In this document: one piece after another, positions 1 to 10,980 of the stretch
Position numbering within the stretch: position 1 is the stretch's first letter
Layout: every line of letters starts with the position of its first letter
DNA from: Echinometra lucunter
Taxonomy: Eukaryota > Echinodermata > Echinoidea > Camarodonta > Echinometridae
Reading direction: 5' to 3'
DNA length: 64,000 nucleotides
NCBI GenBank assembly: GCA_029962745.1
Contig: CM057158.1
Location: forward strand, 1,707,166-1,771,165
The notes under the pieces: generated by a model
The model's input: the letters and a program-made list of their open reading frames with translations, nothing else
Database searches by the model: none
What the model was told of the DNA's origin: nothing
Translations under genes and position numbers: made by a program

Positions 1-499
1 AGTCTTAAAGTGATTATGCAGTGGTAAAATTTTTTTTTGATATATGATCGAGAATAGAATTCTAAGAAGAATAACATTAAAAATTTGATGATTTTCAATC
101 GAAATCAATGCATTTTGGCTAATTTTCTCATAAAAAGTCAAGAGTTGACCAAAAAAATTGACTATGAGGTTTTGCATTTTGCTAGAATTGCGGGACAAGC
201 TAACCACTTTGACATCATTTTGACGTCATTGTGGGTACCCAGTTGAAACTGGGACATAGCTGAGGGGTCAAAAATATCCTGAAATCTTACCACATTTGGG
301 GGTTTCCTTGGCAACACAACTTAAAAAAAAAAATTAGGCAGATGATTTTCTGCTAATGAAATCATACTCTTTTGAATGAACTAGCATTGTTTCAGCATTG
401 GATACCCCCCTTAAAATTTCAATATAATGTCCTCTTTGACATAAGGCATAGGCATGCATATTGCTGATGCATCATTAAGATGGACTTTTGTTTCTTCAG
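1..499. other. Probable PEPD intron, no exon seen
   Basis: AT-rich sequence upstream of the first recognisable prolidase exon. It ends in a pyrimidine-rich tract and an AG at 498-499 that serves as the splice acceptor. No coding exon, RNA gene or clear repeat was found in it. It is taken to be intron because the exon at 500 starts in the middle of the protein. Confidence 0.6.
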
Positions 500-671
500 C
501 TCCTTTGACATGGGAGGAGAGTACTACTGTTACAGCTCTGACATCACATGTGCCTTCCCTGCCAATGGCAAGTTTACTGCAGATCAGAAGATCATCTACA
601 ATGCTGTATTGAAAGCCAACAGAGCTGTGCTGAATGCTAGCAGACCAGGTAATGATCAGTATACTCTTATT

Positions 672-709
<38 letters not shown>

Positions 710-3497
710 CATCCAACTCCCTTTCAGAAGATCAGATAATGCTGTGTTAAAAACCAACAGAGAATGTGTCTTGTGAGAAAATTATTACAAACTATCACTC
801 CATAAAATTTTTGATATAGGTTTGTTTTGAAATGAGTGCTTCATGATCTCCTGCCTTTCATTATTCATCCTGCTGTAGGTGTATCATGGCCAGACATGCA
901 TCGTCTTGCTGAGCGTACCTTTCTAGCTGAGCTTGTCACCCATGGTTTGCTGCAGGGGGATGTGGAAGAAATGATGGCGGTCCGTCTAGGAGCTGTCTTC
1001 ATGCCTCATGGTCTCGGACACTTCATGGGCATTGACACACATGATGTCCATGGATATCCAGAGGTTTGTAGCCTAAAGTGCATATGAGCTCATGGGTTCA
1101 AATCCTGGCGAAGCAACCAATATCAAACCTTGATATATCTTTTCCCTTTGTTGATTTGAAGGGCATATTCAAATCCCCAGTTTGTCTAAAATTATTGTTG
1201 TACTATTCCATGTGGCACAAAAACAAATATAAACTACCCTTGCCCTTTCATGAATTTTGTTTGTGCTCTTGTGGAAAGATACATTTGAGTGTTTTTATCA
1301 TGATTCTGGATGAATCTGAGCCATATCTCATGTTCATTTAACATATTTTGTCATTCCTGCATCAGAGAATTCTTGATGTTATTTCCATCTAGGGGCCAAC
1401 ATAATATATAGACAAATATACTTGTGTTATCATTTCTGTATTGATGATATTTTAATATACATGAATTTATCTAAGGTTACAGTTTTTGCCCAGCAAATAA
1501 CAAATTAAAATGATTACTATCTTATATATCATGTACAGGGAGTGGAGAGAAGTACCGAGCCTGGACTCCGATCCCTCAGAACCGCCCGTACGCTGGAGGA
1601 GGGTATGGTTCTCACCATAGAACCGGGCATATACTTCATTGATGCGGTAAGCCATATAAACGGAAAATGAACTTTTTCAACATTTTCATAGCATTCATTT
1701 AAACAAAAATGAGAAGACATGGTTTTATTATGCATCTGTATGCATCAGGAAATACAGAATAAAACATGAACACTAGAAAAGGGGGTGATTCCTACCATAG
1801 AGCCTGGAATTAAAGGCATTGGCTAACTTTGTGAGCAGCTGATTTAAAAATTCTCATACTAAGATGAAATATGTGTATGAGTACTTGTATTTGTACTAAA
1901 AGACCATGAAACCAATCATAGTTTGGAATAAAAAACTGTTAGTAAGACCCAAACCGTGATTTTGTTATTTTTGGTCTCCGAGACGATAAATAAGAGGACC
2001 GTTTTGCTCAAGTTAAAAAAAAACTGTTATCTGCCTCCCTCCGCATGATACACCAATACACACAGTACGGTCTGGTGAGCCATGCGCACATGCACGTTCC
2101 TTACGTCTAGTCTGTGCAACCGACCCTTTTATATTTTTCAAAAAATTGGTTCACATTTCTAATATTTGAAAATACTTCCTGTGGATATTATACTTTGAAA
2201 CTTTCAGACTGGTAATTTTACATTATAACCCTTACGTTTATCCCATTTTCAAGTAGCAAAATGAGATTTAAAGAAATTATAACAATGTTAACCAATGCCT
2301 TTAATGTCATTGATGAGGCAAGTAGCATGCAGATATTTGGGGATGATTCCCATAGAGCCTGGAATAATGTGATTGATGAGGCAAGTAACATGCAAACATG
2401 GAGTCAGCTTAAAGACACTACTATAAAACATTTCAGGCAAAGTGAAATTGTTTCAATTAATGCATATCACCTTCAGGAAATATGTAACTTTTTACTTTAA
2501 AGGGGAGGGAATGGTGGTTCTCATTATAGAGCCTGTTATGTGGGGAGGTATTTTTGCATGGGCAGTTTTCTACTTTTGTACCTTGTTAAGTGAAATCAAG
2601 ATGCTTTGAATTTTTGAAAACTTCGGAAATCACTGGACAATTTCATCCAAAATGACATGATTGGTGATTTGGCACATTAAATTTTCTTCTTGTTTTATAT
2701 TGATGATGTTTTCAGGCTATGTATTTATTCTTACGGTACCAATAGCATGAGATGATTCCTGTGTGTTTGTTTGTTATATCCTAGCTACTGGATGAAGCCT
2801 TGAATGATCCAGCAAGATCTCGATTCATGGTGCCTGAAGTCTTGCAACGTTTCAGAGGATTTGGAGGAGTAAGTTTTCCACAAATGGTTTTATCGCAAAA
2901 TATCAACAGACATGTCCAATAGAGCCTGTTATGTGGGGATAGGTTGTAAAAATTTATAACGTATTGATAGGTTGTAAAAATTTCTGTGTACAGTAGAAAC
3001 TCAGTATCACGAGGTCCTTGGGACCATCAAAATTACCTTGTTATAGCAGGAATCTCGTTATATCAGGGTTAAAAAACAATAGAAGAGCTGGGACCAGAAA
3101 ATTACCTTGTTCTATCAGGAATAGTGTTATATGAGATCTCTTTATACCGAGTTTCCACTGTATTGCCCTAAATAAAGAGTGTTATCACTGTAAAAAAGAA
3201 TTAGTCCCTGTTGACATGGCAAGATCAGAACAAACTGAGATATGAAGGTATCAGAACTGACTTTAAATCTTCATTGCCTCATAATAAACCTCATAGTGCA
3301 CAGTTAGCCACCAGTCCTCGACAAGTTTTCATGAAATTGCAGTAATATGACTGTTAATCTTTCTTGCCTAGGTTCGTATTGAAGACGATGTATTGATCAC
3401 AGCTGATGGAGCTGAACTTCTCAATGATGTACCAAGGACAGTGGAAGCTATTGAGGAAGTGATGGCTAAAGGACGACAGGCGTCGGCCGTGGCTTAG
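500..3497 (+). CDS. PEPD: Prolidase (Xaa-Pro dipeptidase), C-terminal exons
   Basis: Cytosolic metallopeptidase (M24B, pita-bread fold) that cleaves dipeptides with C-terminal proline or hydroxyproline. Five coding exons are visible: 500-648, 879-1063, 1539-1646, 2785-2868 and 3372-3497, with GT-AG introns, a continuous frame and TAG at 3495-3497. They give about 216 residues, roughly the C-terminal 45% of the usual 490-residue protein; earlier exons lie outside the window. All five dinuclear-metal ligands known for the family can be placed: Asp of FDMGG (507-509), Asp of SSDIT (540-542), His of HGLGH (1019-1021), Glu of IEPGIY (1620-1622) and Glu of RIEDD (3381-3383). The family's PHGLGHF and RFRGFGG blocks are intact, so the copy looks functional. 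It faces a repeat-rich spacer before MRPL36. The 3' UTR end was not fixed. Confidence 0.95.
666..708. repeat. Poly(C) tract at PEPD intron start
   Basis: A run of about 35 cytosines beginning some 25 bases after the splice donor of the first visible PEPD exon. It is one of more than 25 long G or C homopolymers in the window. Its length is likely to be unstable and may be miscounted in the assembly. Confidence 0.9.
1781..2550 (+). repeat. Decayed partial copies of a PEPD exon inside the intron
   Basis: The intron after exon 1539-1646 holds segments that resemble the 3' half of that exon (the IEPGIYFID region and its donor). They lie at about 1782-1820, 2341-2390 and 2508-2545, with a shorter trace at 2911-2945. 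Each has an ATAGAGCCTG core matching the exon's ATAGAACCGG. The copy at 2341-2390 also keeps CATTGATG-like sequence and a decayed donor. A segment containing ATTGATGAGGCAAGTA occurs twice, 66 bp apart (about 2308 and 2374). The copies carry indels and are not usable coding exons. Local exon duplication followed by decay is inferred. Confidence 0.5.
2991..3168. repeat. Small MITE with CAGTRGAAACTC ends (copy 1)
   Basis: Imperfect terminal inverted repeats (CAGTAGAAACTC on the left, GAGTTTCCACTG on the right) enclose repeated CTTGTTATA/CTCGTTATA motifs. A related sequence lies at 15493-15660 in the last NDUFS6 intron. It sits in the last PEPD intron. Confidence 0.6.
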
Positions 3498-3633
3498 TTA
3501 CTCTGTACTAACAAGGGCCAGCAGTCCATAAACTGCTTAACAAAGAAATTTTGAGGATAAACAGTGATGATTTCTGCAAGTCTTCCTATCCTTGGCCAGT
3601 CTTGCCTGTGTATGATGTAATATCACCAAGCCA

Positions 3634-4415
3634 TTAACCCTAATCAGGCTGGGCTTTTTTGGTTATGCTATATCTGGTGGTGGGGGGGGGGGGGGGCAGA
3701 ATCCACCCCCCCCCCCCAGATCTCGGCCGTCAATGCAATGACGCCAAAATTCAACACGCGCTTCACCCACAACGTAATCTACAGGATTGTATACTTAATT
3801 TCTCCAAAATTATTCCAATTTATTTTTGATTAATCAGAATTTTGTTCTAAATTGTTAAATAAAGCTACAAAACTGCTAATTTTTTGTCTAGACATTCTTT
3901 GTAGTATTCTTAGTAAATGTACTTGGAAAAAAAATCTGTATCAAAATTGATTTCTTATGTATTTGATTGTCTTTTTGAATTTATGTATTTCTCTGTTTTT
4001 TTTTCAACCTGTTTTTTCGTTGAAATTTGTTGGAGACATTTTTGCGATCATAAACAGCATAAAATCAATTAATTTTTAATCAGTAAAAGTAAAAATAATC
4101 ATACATTTATGAATTTTGGCTGAAAGCACAATTTGTATTGAAATTGTACATGAAATCACGCTTTTGAGCAATTTTTGGTCCGACATGCAAGTACGAAATG
4201 CTATGTGACTTCAGAACCGCATGCCCGGACATCGCAAATTTGGTCTCAACAGATGCGTGAGATTTTAAAGAAAAAAGTCATGAAATGCCATATCGATTGC
4301 TTCACGTGTTACGGACATATCGCGCGAAATGTCTAGGAGGGAGTGGAATCCACTCCCTCCTAGACCCTCCCTCCTAGACATTCCCCCCCCCCCCCCGCCT
4401 CTTTAGGGTAAATGT
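3634..4415. repeat. Repeat element in the PEPD 3' region
   Basis: The stretch begins at TTAACCCTAA and ends near TTTAGGGTAA, and contains poly(G)/poly(C) hairpins and a local palindrome (GAGGGAGTGGAATCC and its complement at about 4328-4365). The TTAA-CCC and GGG-TAA ends resemble piggyBac-type MITE termini. The right boundary is uncertain; another GGG-TTAA occurs at about 4500. It follows the PEPD stop codon by about 140 bp and may be transcribed in the 3' UTR. Confidence 0.45.
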
Positions 4416-5630
4416 TTCTGTCTCCCTCTGGACCTTCTGGGCCACTGAGGAGTACCAAAGTACTCTTAATTCTTTGTAGTGGGTTTAGGGACAATATAGG
4501 GGGTTAAGCCCTTGTGTTTAGATTTATATTTCTTTCCTAGGCAGTTTTATGCAATTTATTGGCCCAAGTTATACAGCATCTCCGATGAAACCCAGGACAG
4601 CAGAGGCTTTAGATGAAGTATAGCTTGTGGATGACAGTCTTGAGCCATGGCATAGTCATACTGGTCTGGTATACTAACCCTCTACTATTATTTATCATCT
4701 TTTAAGTATCACTATGTAAGGGGAGTGGGAAAAGGATGTAATGCATTATGCTGTCATGTAAAGGGGGGGGGGGAGTGAGTTTTTATTACACCCCCCCCCC
4801 ATGGTCTGAATACAATTACCTACTGAGCATGTGACATATTTTGGAAAATTAGACATGAATTATTGTATGAAAAATACTGAAGAAGAATTCACTAAGATGG
4901 GTATTATACAGCTGATCATGTGAAATTCAAGATTTCATGCCTCCTAGTCCTCTACAATGATGATGAGAAATGTCATGTTTTTGGATCTTGCTTTGATACA
5001 TCAAGAGCAGAATGTAGGACGTACTTTGGAGGTAATACCTGTCAGTCAAGTAAGTGAGGTGAAGTACCATTTAAATAATAAAGAGAGAGTATTGTATAAG
5101 TTCATGGATGCACTACCGACAGACGGTCATGTCTTGGTGCGAATACCAAATTTACAAATAAAATTTTGTTACATAATGTGGGATCAGTATTGTGTTTCAG
5201 TTGCTGGCATATCAATTCTCCCCATGTTTCGTTCGCACCAGTGCGCACCCGTGGATGGGTTTTGTTCGCATTTTTGCACATCTACATATTTCCCTATTGA
5301 AGCCCTTATACCCCATAATGAGCATGGATTGTTCACGTAATGTATGCTTATAGCTGTAGTTATACGGGTATTCAATTTCAAATTCACTGATGTGGGAGAC
5401 TCATTGTCACGATCTTATTGTCACAATAAACAATTGAGAAAACAAAATCAATACACCCTCCTGGGACAGCATAATTCAGAAAGTCTGGTTTATTGTTGTG
5501 AGCAATGAGTCGCAGCACCTTTTGTGAGCACACTTCACAACTCATTGCCACTGGGGTAAGGTCCAAATTCACTCCCATTTTCTTTTTCCCTTTTGTTAGG
5601 TCTTTTCTTGTCGGATTATCATGGTTTTGG
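4416..5630. other. Intergenic, no supported gene
   Basis: Contains a G-run/C-run pair at 4760-4800 and open frames up to 127 codons (4957-5340, +). These show no recognisable domain, no family match and no splice context. Nothing else was recognised. Confidence 0.5.
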
Positions 5631-6945
5631 TATGATTAGAAAGCTTTATCTGTGCATATAAACATATAAACACCAACCATCTTTTAAGACCTGAAATCTC
5701 CACAAGTGCAAAATTTATATTTTCCTGTTCTTACGTTATGATCCTTTATATATTTTACATGCTGCTTTAAGATTATTTTCTATAATGTTTATATGATTAT
5801 CTGATGTATTTTGATGATTAATTTTACTTCTGCTAATGAAAATTTAAGAAGCTGACAAAGTCTAATAAGTTTGATAAATTGATGCTACATACATGTATCT
5901 TCCCTTTCTTTCTTTCTGTTAGGACATGCAATCCCCACCACAAGTTTAAACTTTATATGTCACTTTACTTGGGTTTAAGATTCAAAGTTTATCCATTCTG
6001 ATTTCTTTAATATTTTACATGCTACTTACTTATCTATACAGTAATTATTCTCTATACATTTTTTCTGTAATTATCTGATGTATTTTGATGATTTATGTTA
6101 TTACCGGTAATGGCAATTTACAATATGCTCACAAAGTCCAATATGTTTGATCAATTGAATGTTATCTTTCTTTCTTTAGACATGCAATCTTCACCATCCA
6201 CAATACAAAATTTATGCTCCTGTACTTTGGTTTAAGATATAAACTTTATCCATATATATTTATTCATTTCTTTACTTATTTCACTTGTAGCTTTATCTGT
6301 GTAATTATTCTCTATAAATTTCTTTTTGTAATTATCACATGTATTGTAATGATTTATTTTATTACTGCTACTGATTAATGGATTATTATCTATCTCTCTC
6401 TACTTCTTTTTCCCCCTTTCATTTTAGAGTATGCATTCTCCATCACAAGTAAAAATATTTATATCATCTGCAAGAGAGCTGGAAGCATCTTATGTTATCT
6501 ATGACACTTGGCTTAGAGAATGTTTGTAAAGAATACATCATTTCATGTTGAAGCTGATTAAGTGACAGCTGTTTTGTAATCAATTTTGAATGAAAATAAA
6601 TACTACTGCATGTAATCTTTCATGTGCTATAAATAACACTCATGTTAAGCTGAGGTGATACGTTATGAAAGTATATATTTTGGAAAAAAGAAAATTGGAA
6701 GTATGTTTTCAATTTTTCCACATTCATAAAGAGATCCATTGAATAAATGCACCTTCCTTATTGTGCATTACTTACATTTTGCAAATTGTGTATACATTTA
6801 GTGATTTACTCAATTTCTTGTGCTGCATGCATTTTGTATGAAGTAGACATTTTGTAAAGTAGACTGATAGGTTCAAAGATTCAAAGTTTATCCATTTTGA
6901 TTTCTTTAATATTTTACATGCTGCTTTATCTATACAGTAAAGTAG
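5630..6945 (+). repeat. Diverged tandem array of about 260-bp units
   Basis: Several related units follow one another. The block TGATGTATTTTGATGATT recurs near 5796, 6075 and (diverged) 6331. A block of pyrimidines, TTAG and then ACATGCAATC-like sequence recurs near 5915, 6175 and 6425. TTCAAAGTTTATCCATT recurs near 5980 and 6880. Spacing is about 250-275 bp. Each unit carries a polypyrimidine-AG that looks like a splice acceptor, but no open frame is conserved between units. Confidence 0.6.
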
Positions 6946-7287
6946 GCCTATATACTGAAGAACACTGAAATTTGGAATACAAGTAATCATTTTTCGTATC
7001 AAATAATTGCTTATTTTGTGAATAAAGGATATTTCACAATTTAAGCAATCATGAAGTACACATTGGTGGACATTTCCACCCAAATTAGGATGTGTTTTGA
7101 AGCACTTCTAGTGAACAATTGAGTAATTTCAGGGCACTTTTCCTTCAAATATACCTGTATCATATGTGCAAAAACTGAATACATGGTCCTACATAATGTA
7201 ACATCAAACCCACAAAACTCCTCTCATGGGTCTAACTACATGTACAAACTTTATACCATACAATCATCAGGTATACTAAAGTTTTTT

Positions 7288-7695
7288 TTATCCCATTTAT
7301 GACAGGAATTATTTGAAGCTTTATTTGAACAGCTTTTCTTCGTCAAATTGGCAACACTGTTATTTTTCTTTTATTGCTGCATTTTTCTTATGAAAAGTCA
7401 TGTATTTGACATAAACATAAATTCACAGAAAGTATGTTGAGAAGTGAAAAAGTTGCCAATTTGTATGGAAAAAAAAACAATGATTTTGAACTTTCCATAG
7501 CATTGGTAATTCAAGAATTTTATTACTTACATGTACATGTACATGTATATTCCTTTAACAAATATTCAGAGTCAAACAACAAACACTGATGCATCCAAAA
7601 TTGGCACAGGATGTGTAGAATTTTTTTCCTGCTTTACAAGTCTTCATCAAAAGTCTTTGGGCCAAACCACAAAATTTGGACCATAAATGGGTTAA
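7288..7695 (-). mobile_element. TTAA-type MITE, copy 1 (piggyBac-like ends)
   Basis: About 408 bp. Read on the minus strand it matches the element at 52392-52806 along most of its length, including the stretches around TTTGTGGTTTGGCC and the final ATTCCTGTCA-AATGGG. Ends are TTAA-CCCATT and AATGGG-TTAA; the plus-strand left flank has drifted to TTAT. It has no coding capacity. Assignment to piggyBac-type MITEs rests on the TTAA flanks and CCC/GGG termini only. Confidence 0.7.
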
Positions 7696-7969
7696 AAGAC
7701 TAGTAAATGTAGTTGGTAATGATGGGGCAAACATAAGCTGCACTTGCCTACATGAACAATGTACCACAGTACACTGTACATAAACTTAAAAACAAAAACC
7801 TCTTGACACTCTAATTTGATCTGAACTGGAAATAAAATTATGAAGCATATTGATAAACTTGCAATATCATAATTGGTTTCAGAGGACACTGATGAGCAAA
7901 TGTTGACATTATCAGACAAATGTATTAAAAAAATAATCAATCATTTGAACTTGAATTATTTTACTGTGG

Positions 7970-8215
7970 TGGAAGTAGCCGAGAGAATGGATGGGTCATG
8001 TGTTGAGAAGGGAAGATGATGAGCCTGTGAAAAGAGCGTGGTATCTGGAAGCGGATGGCATGATGATGAGAAGGGGAAGAAGAGGCTAAAACAGAAGGAT
8101 GCTTTACAATAAGAGCAAGTGGAGGGAAGGAGTGCTATCATGGTGCAAGGATCAGTGACCCCTCCTAAGAGGGAATAGGCTGAATAACAAACAATGATGA
8201 CGATGATGCACTTTA
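7970..8215 (+). mobile_element. 3' relic of a non-LTR retrotransposon ORF2
   Basis: Translation gives WMGHVLRREDDEPVKRAW, then a basic stretch, and after frame breaks a DP-x-x-x-GNRLNNK tail. This is the W-x-GHV-x-R pattern typical of the C-terminal end of reverse transcriptases in non-LTR retrotransposons (RTE-like and relatives). Stops and frameshifts interrupt it. No reverse-transcriptase core is present nearby. Confidence 0.55.
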
Positions 8216-8470
8216 CTAAGTCCTGTATCATTAGAACCAACTGAGACAATTAGACTCCACAGAACAATTCAAAACACAACTGAAGACATATGTTTACGAT
8301 ACCTAAGATTTGAATGTCAGTACTTGTACCTGTAGATTGTCTGCTCACTCTGCTGAACTATTTTTCATGTAACCTGCATATTTATTATTGTCGGGCCTTG
8401 ATCAAAAGTTTTCGGATATGTGCGCATTATAAGTTGATATTATTACATTGTACTATCACTATTACTTAAT
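8216..8470 (+). mobile_element. Second LINE 3' relic (CR1/L2-like tail)
   Basis: The short stretch STEQFKTQLKTYVY, followed by a GGGCCTTGATC...GTGCGCATTATAAGTTGATATTATTAC tail region, resembles the C-terminal end and 3' UTR of CR1/L2-type LINEs. It abuts the previous relic, so one may have inserted next to the other. The element is broken and short. Confidence 0.4.
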
Positions 8471-9080
8471 TCAGGTCATAAGATATCACACATTGCTATT
8501 TTCGAGGCCATAACCAAAAGAAAAAGAGGTGTGACAAATAATATGCTACAATAGTTTGAAAACCCATACTGGGTGATGTTGATAAGTTAAATAACCTAAG
8601 TTTGATATGTTCCTTCCCTTCACATTATGGTACAGGATTTGTGTTAAAACAATCCCTCTGAGAAAGACTCTAAAACTCATTAAAAAATCTGATACTTCTT
8701 GTACATTACCAATTTACCATTATACATGTACAAATATTTAAATTGCACCATCGCACAATCCTTTAAAACACACACAGATCATCAAAATACTGTGATAAAT
8801 TAGTTGTCCCCTTAAAATCTTAGACAACATCATATAGTAGATTAAAAAAAAAAACAATACTCGGGGTGACATGTTAACGCATCAAGTAGATTTATAAGTT
8901 CTCCATAGACTCAAACCGAGCTATCTCAGTCTAAGTACTCTAGTCCTTCATGATGATGACGACGATCCTTCTCTATACCAAACTCGTAATCAGTAAGGCC
9001 CTGATTTCTTCTTCTTAAATCTCTCTGATGATTAATGTTTCTAACACTCAAGTCTATTTCTTAAAGATGAAACTATTTAC

Positions 9081-9509
9081 CTATCCCTGGACCTGGTTAT
9101 GCCTAGGTGATGTTTTGCATATAACGTATGCTCTCTTATCCTTGATGACGATCTTGCAATCTTTACATCGTCGTTTGATAGCAGACTTCTTCTTCATCGT
9201 ATTGACAAGCTGGAGCAGTGGTGCTGGGGTTGTGATGCGAGTCGATTCCAGACAAACTGGATTAACCGAAGCCGATAATTTTGTAGTCCAAAATTGTGCT
9301 GCCAATTTGCCATTTCCTCTATACAGATTCACATTCCAGGTTCCCAGGCAGCGTGATATTGGAGCATGCACTAGAGGATACGATAACCTGCAACTTCTTG
9401 GACCAACTTTGCTGAAAATCTTCAGGAATAACGACAAGCTTTGTGCAGCACTCGCCATCACTGATACCCGGGCTAGCTGTTCACCACCAATTCTTCCCTT
9501 GTCCTTTAC
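9081..9509 (-). CDS. MRPL36: Mitochondrial ribosomal protein bL36m
   Basis: Large-subunit mitoribosomal protein with a bL36 zinc ribbon. The CDS is 9458 down to 9081 (TAG), 125 residues. The last 38 residues are the bL36 core (MKKKSAIKRRC...PRHNQ) with zinc ligands Cys98, Cys101, Cys114 and His120, and the family's YVxCKTxPRH motif. The preceding 87 residues are poorly conserved and rich in Ser, Leu and Arg, as expected of a mitochondrial presequence. The ATG at 9458 was chosen because a splice acceptor (pyrimidines then AG) ends at 9510, so a non-coding 5' exon probably lies upstream; the ATG at 9515 would fall in the intron. It is longer than the human protein (103 residues). It is head to head with NDUFS6, as in vertebrates. 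Confidence 0.9.
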   Translation of the reverse strand, partial: VKDKGRIGGEQLARVSVMASAAQSLSLFLKIFSKVGPRSCRLSYPLVHAPISRCLGTWNVNLYRGNGKLAAQFWTTKLSASVNPVCLESTRITTPAPLLQLVNTMKKKSAIKRRCKDCKIVIKDKRAYVICKTSPRHNQVQG

Positions 9510-9970
9510 CTGCATAGAGAAAATGACATACGTATTAAAAGAATTGATGAATTCTCAATTGTATACAGAAGAAATATTCATTGCTTAATACAACTCGGCA
9601 CTACTGTCCTATCATTAAAACTAACTTTTGTTGAGGAAATTTATTTTACTGCAGTATTGAGAACTAGAATGCAGAGTACTAGACCTAGCACAATTAAAGA
9701 TAGCATTTTGAAATGCATGAACAGTTAGTCCCAGACTGCTAGTAGTGTTACTTAGTAGGAGCAGACATGACAAGCTGAGTGACAGCTCTGACTCTGAGAT
9801 GTCTTGATCTTGTACTATGTAGCCTAGGCCTAACTAGTAACATTACTTCATACTTTCATAACACACCCCAGTAAATGAGCAATCTACATGCAAGTCTAAC
9901 GTTAGGTCGGTTAGGACTACATCTACTCTATAGCGACATTAATCAACAGTTCAACAAATCAAAAACAAAT

Positions 9971-10525
9971 TGGCAAACCCGGAGAATAGGGGACCGGACC
10001 GGAACGCGCGCAAATACCATTCGTACAGTGCAGAGATAGGCAGAGACAGACGAGAGTCAGGGTATGTGACAAGTCAATAGTCGAGTTCAAAATGACTTTA
10101 AAATATGTTTTAATTAATCAGGTATATTATTACACTGTCATGACTGTCCTCTTGGCTTTCAGATTTTTGGTTATGTGATGAAAATCTTTTTGATTTTGGC
10201 CAGAAATGTTCTCAAACTCAAAAATGTTTCATCGCCGAATCTTGTGTAACGTTACTAGATCCAACAGTTAGATCGTCTCCGTTGCTACTGCCACGGCACT
10301 GGGCTGCATTTGCTTGTTGTTGCACACAAATAAATATGCGCGAGCGTTCTGGTCCCCTATTCTCCGGGGCTGCGTTTCACGAAACTGTCATAAGTCTAAC
10401 TCTAAGTTCATGGACATCCCATAAAAACGCGTGTTTAATTCTACAACACGCGTTTCAATGGGATGTCCAAGAAATTAGACTTATGACAGTTTCGTGAAAC
10501 GCTGCCCAGGTTTGCCAACAAACTT
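9971..10525. mobile_element. Older inverted-repeat element, split by a foldback insertion
   Basis: The left end TTGGCAAACCCGGAGAATAG with the following GGGGACCGG returns inverted on the right as GGTCCCCTATTCTCCGG, interrupted, and then GGTTTGCCAA at about 10509-10518. The interruption is exactly the foldback at 10368-10507. Removing it restores a continuous terminal inverted repeat of about 35 bp. Confidence 0.7.
10368..10507. mobile_element. Foldback element with GCGTTTCACGAAAC ends
   Basis: Near-perfect palindrome of about 140 bp with arms of about 60 bp. Both ends read GCGTTTCACGAAACTG inward; the loop region carries AAAACGCGTGTT and its partner. It has inserted into the right terminal repeat of the element at 9971-10525. 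The 71-codon open frame across it is only a by-product of the palindrome. Confidence 0.8.
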
Positions 10526-10980
10526 TCCCATCATGCCCATGCTTCCAACTCACTGTCTCTAACTGACTAAAAAGACCCCATACTCATGGAAAATAGGCAC
10601 AAATTCGGTTTTTCATACCTTATTTTCTAACCTCCTAGAATCTCAAGCGAAACAGAAGAACCAATCAGAAAATAAATACAGGATGGGGATGGGTGGTGGT
10701 GTAGACTTCGACTGCACTCTGTATCTGTTAATGTAGATCCCCCATTATTGGAATATATGTAACTTTTACTGATTGGCAAAGCCAAGGAAAGAGAGATTGC
10801 TTGGACATTCGTGATTAATTGGTAATGAATCGTAATTTTTGGTATTTTTTTATTCTTTGATTATATTTTTGAATGGTTTTAGTTTATTTTTAATTATTTT
10901 AAAAATATTTTTCTTTAAAAACCTGTAGTAAAAACAATATAATTTTATGCAGCTCGAACAAGGATAAAAAAACAATCAAT

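Larger units (their letters stand above)
9510..10980. promoter_or_regulatory. Spacer and likely shared promoter of MRPL36 and NDUFS6
   Basis: About 1.5 kb between the MRPL36 coding exon (-) and the NDUFS6 start codon (+). It must contain the MRPL36 first exon and both promoters. No TATA box or CpG-rich core stands out; the local rise in GC at 9980-10010 belongs to a repeat. About 0.55 kb of the spacer (9971-10525) is repeat-derived. Bidirectional promoter function is inferred from the arrangement and from the known vertebrate pair. Confidence 0.5.

Noticed and set aside
4957..5340. 127-codon open frame
   Set aside because: No domain, no homologous family recognised, no splice sites or neighbouring exons; composition like surrounding intergenic DNA.
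9028..9588. Open frame of 186 codons on the plus strand
   Set aside because: Antisense to MRPL36, whose bL36 zinc ribbon is unmistakable on the minus strand.
10282..10497. 71-codon open frame between MRPL36 and NDUFS6
   Set aside because: Falls across the palindrome at 10368-10507 and the older element's end; no protein family resembles it.
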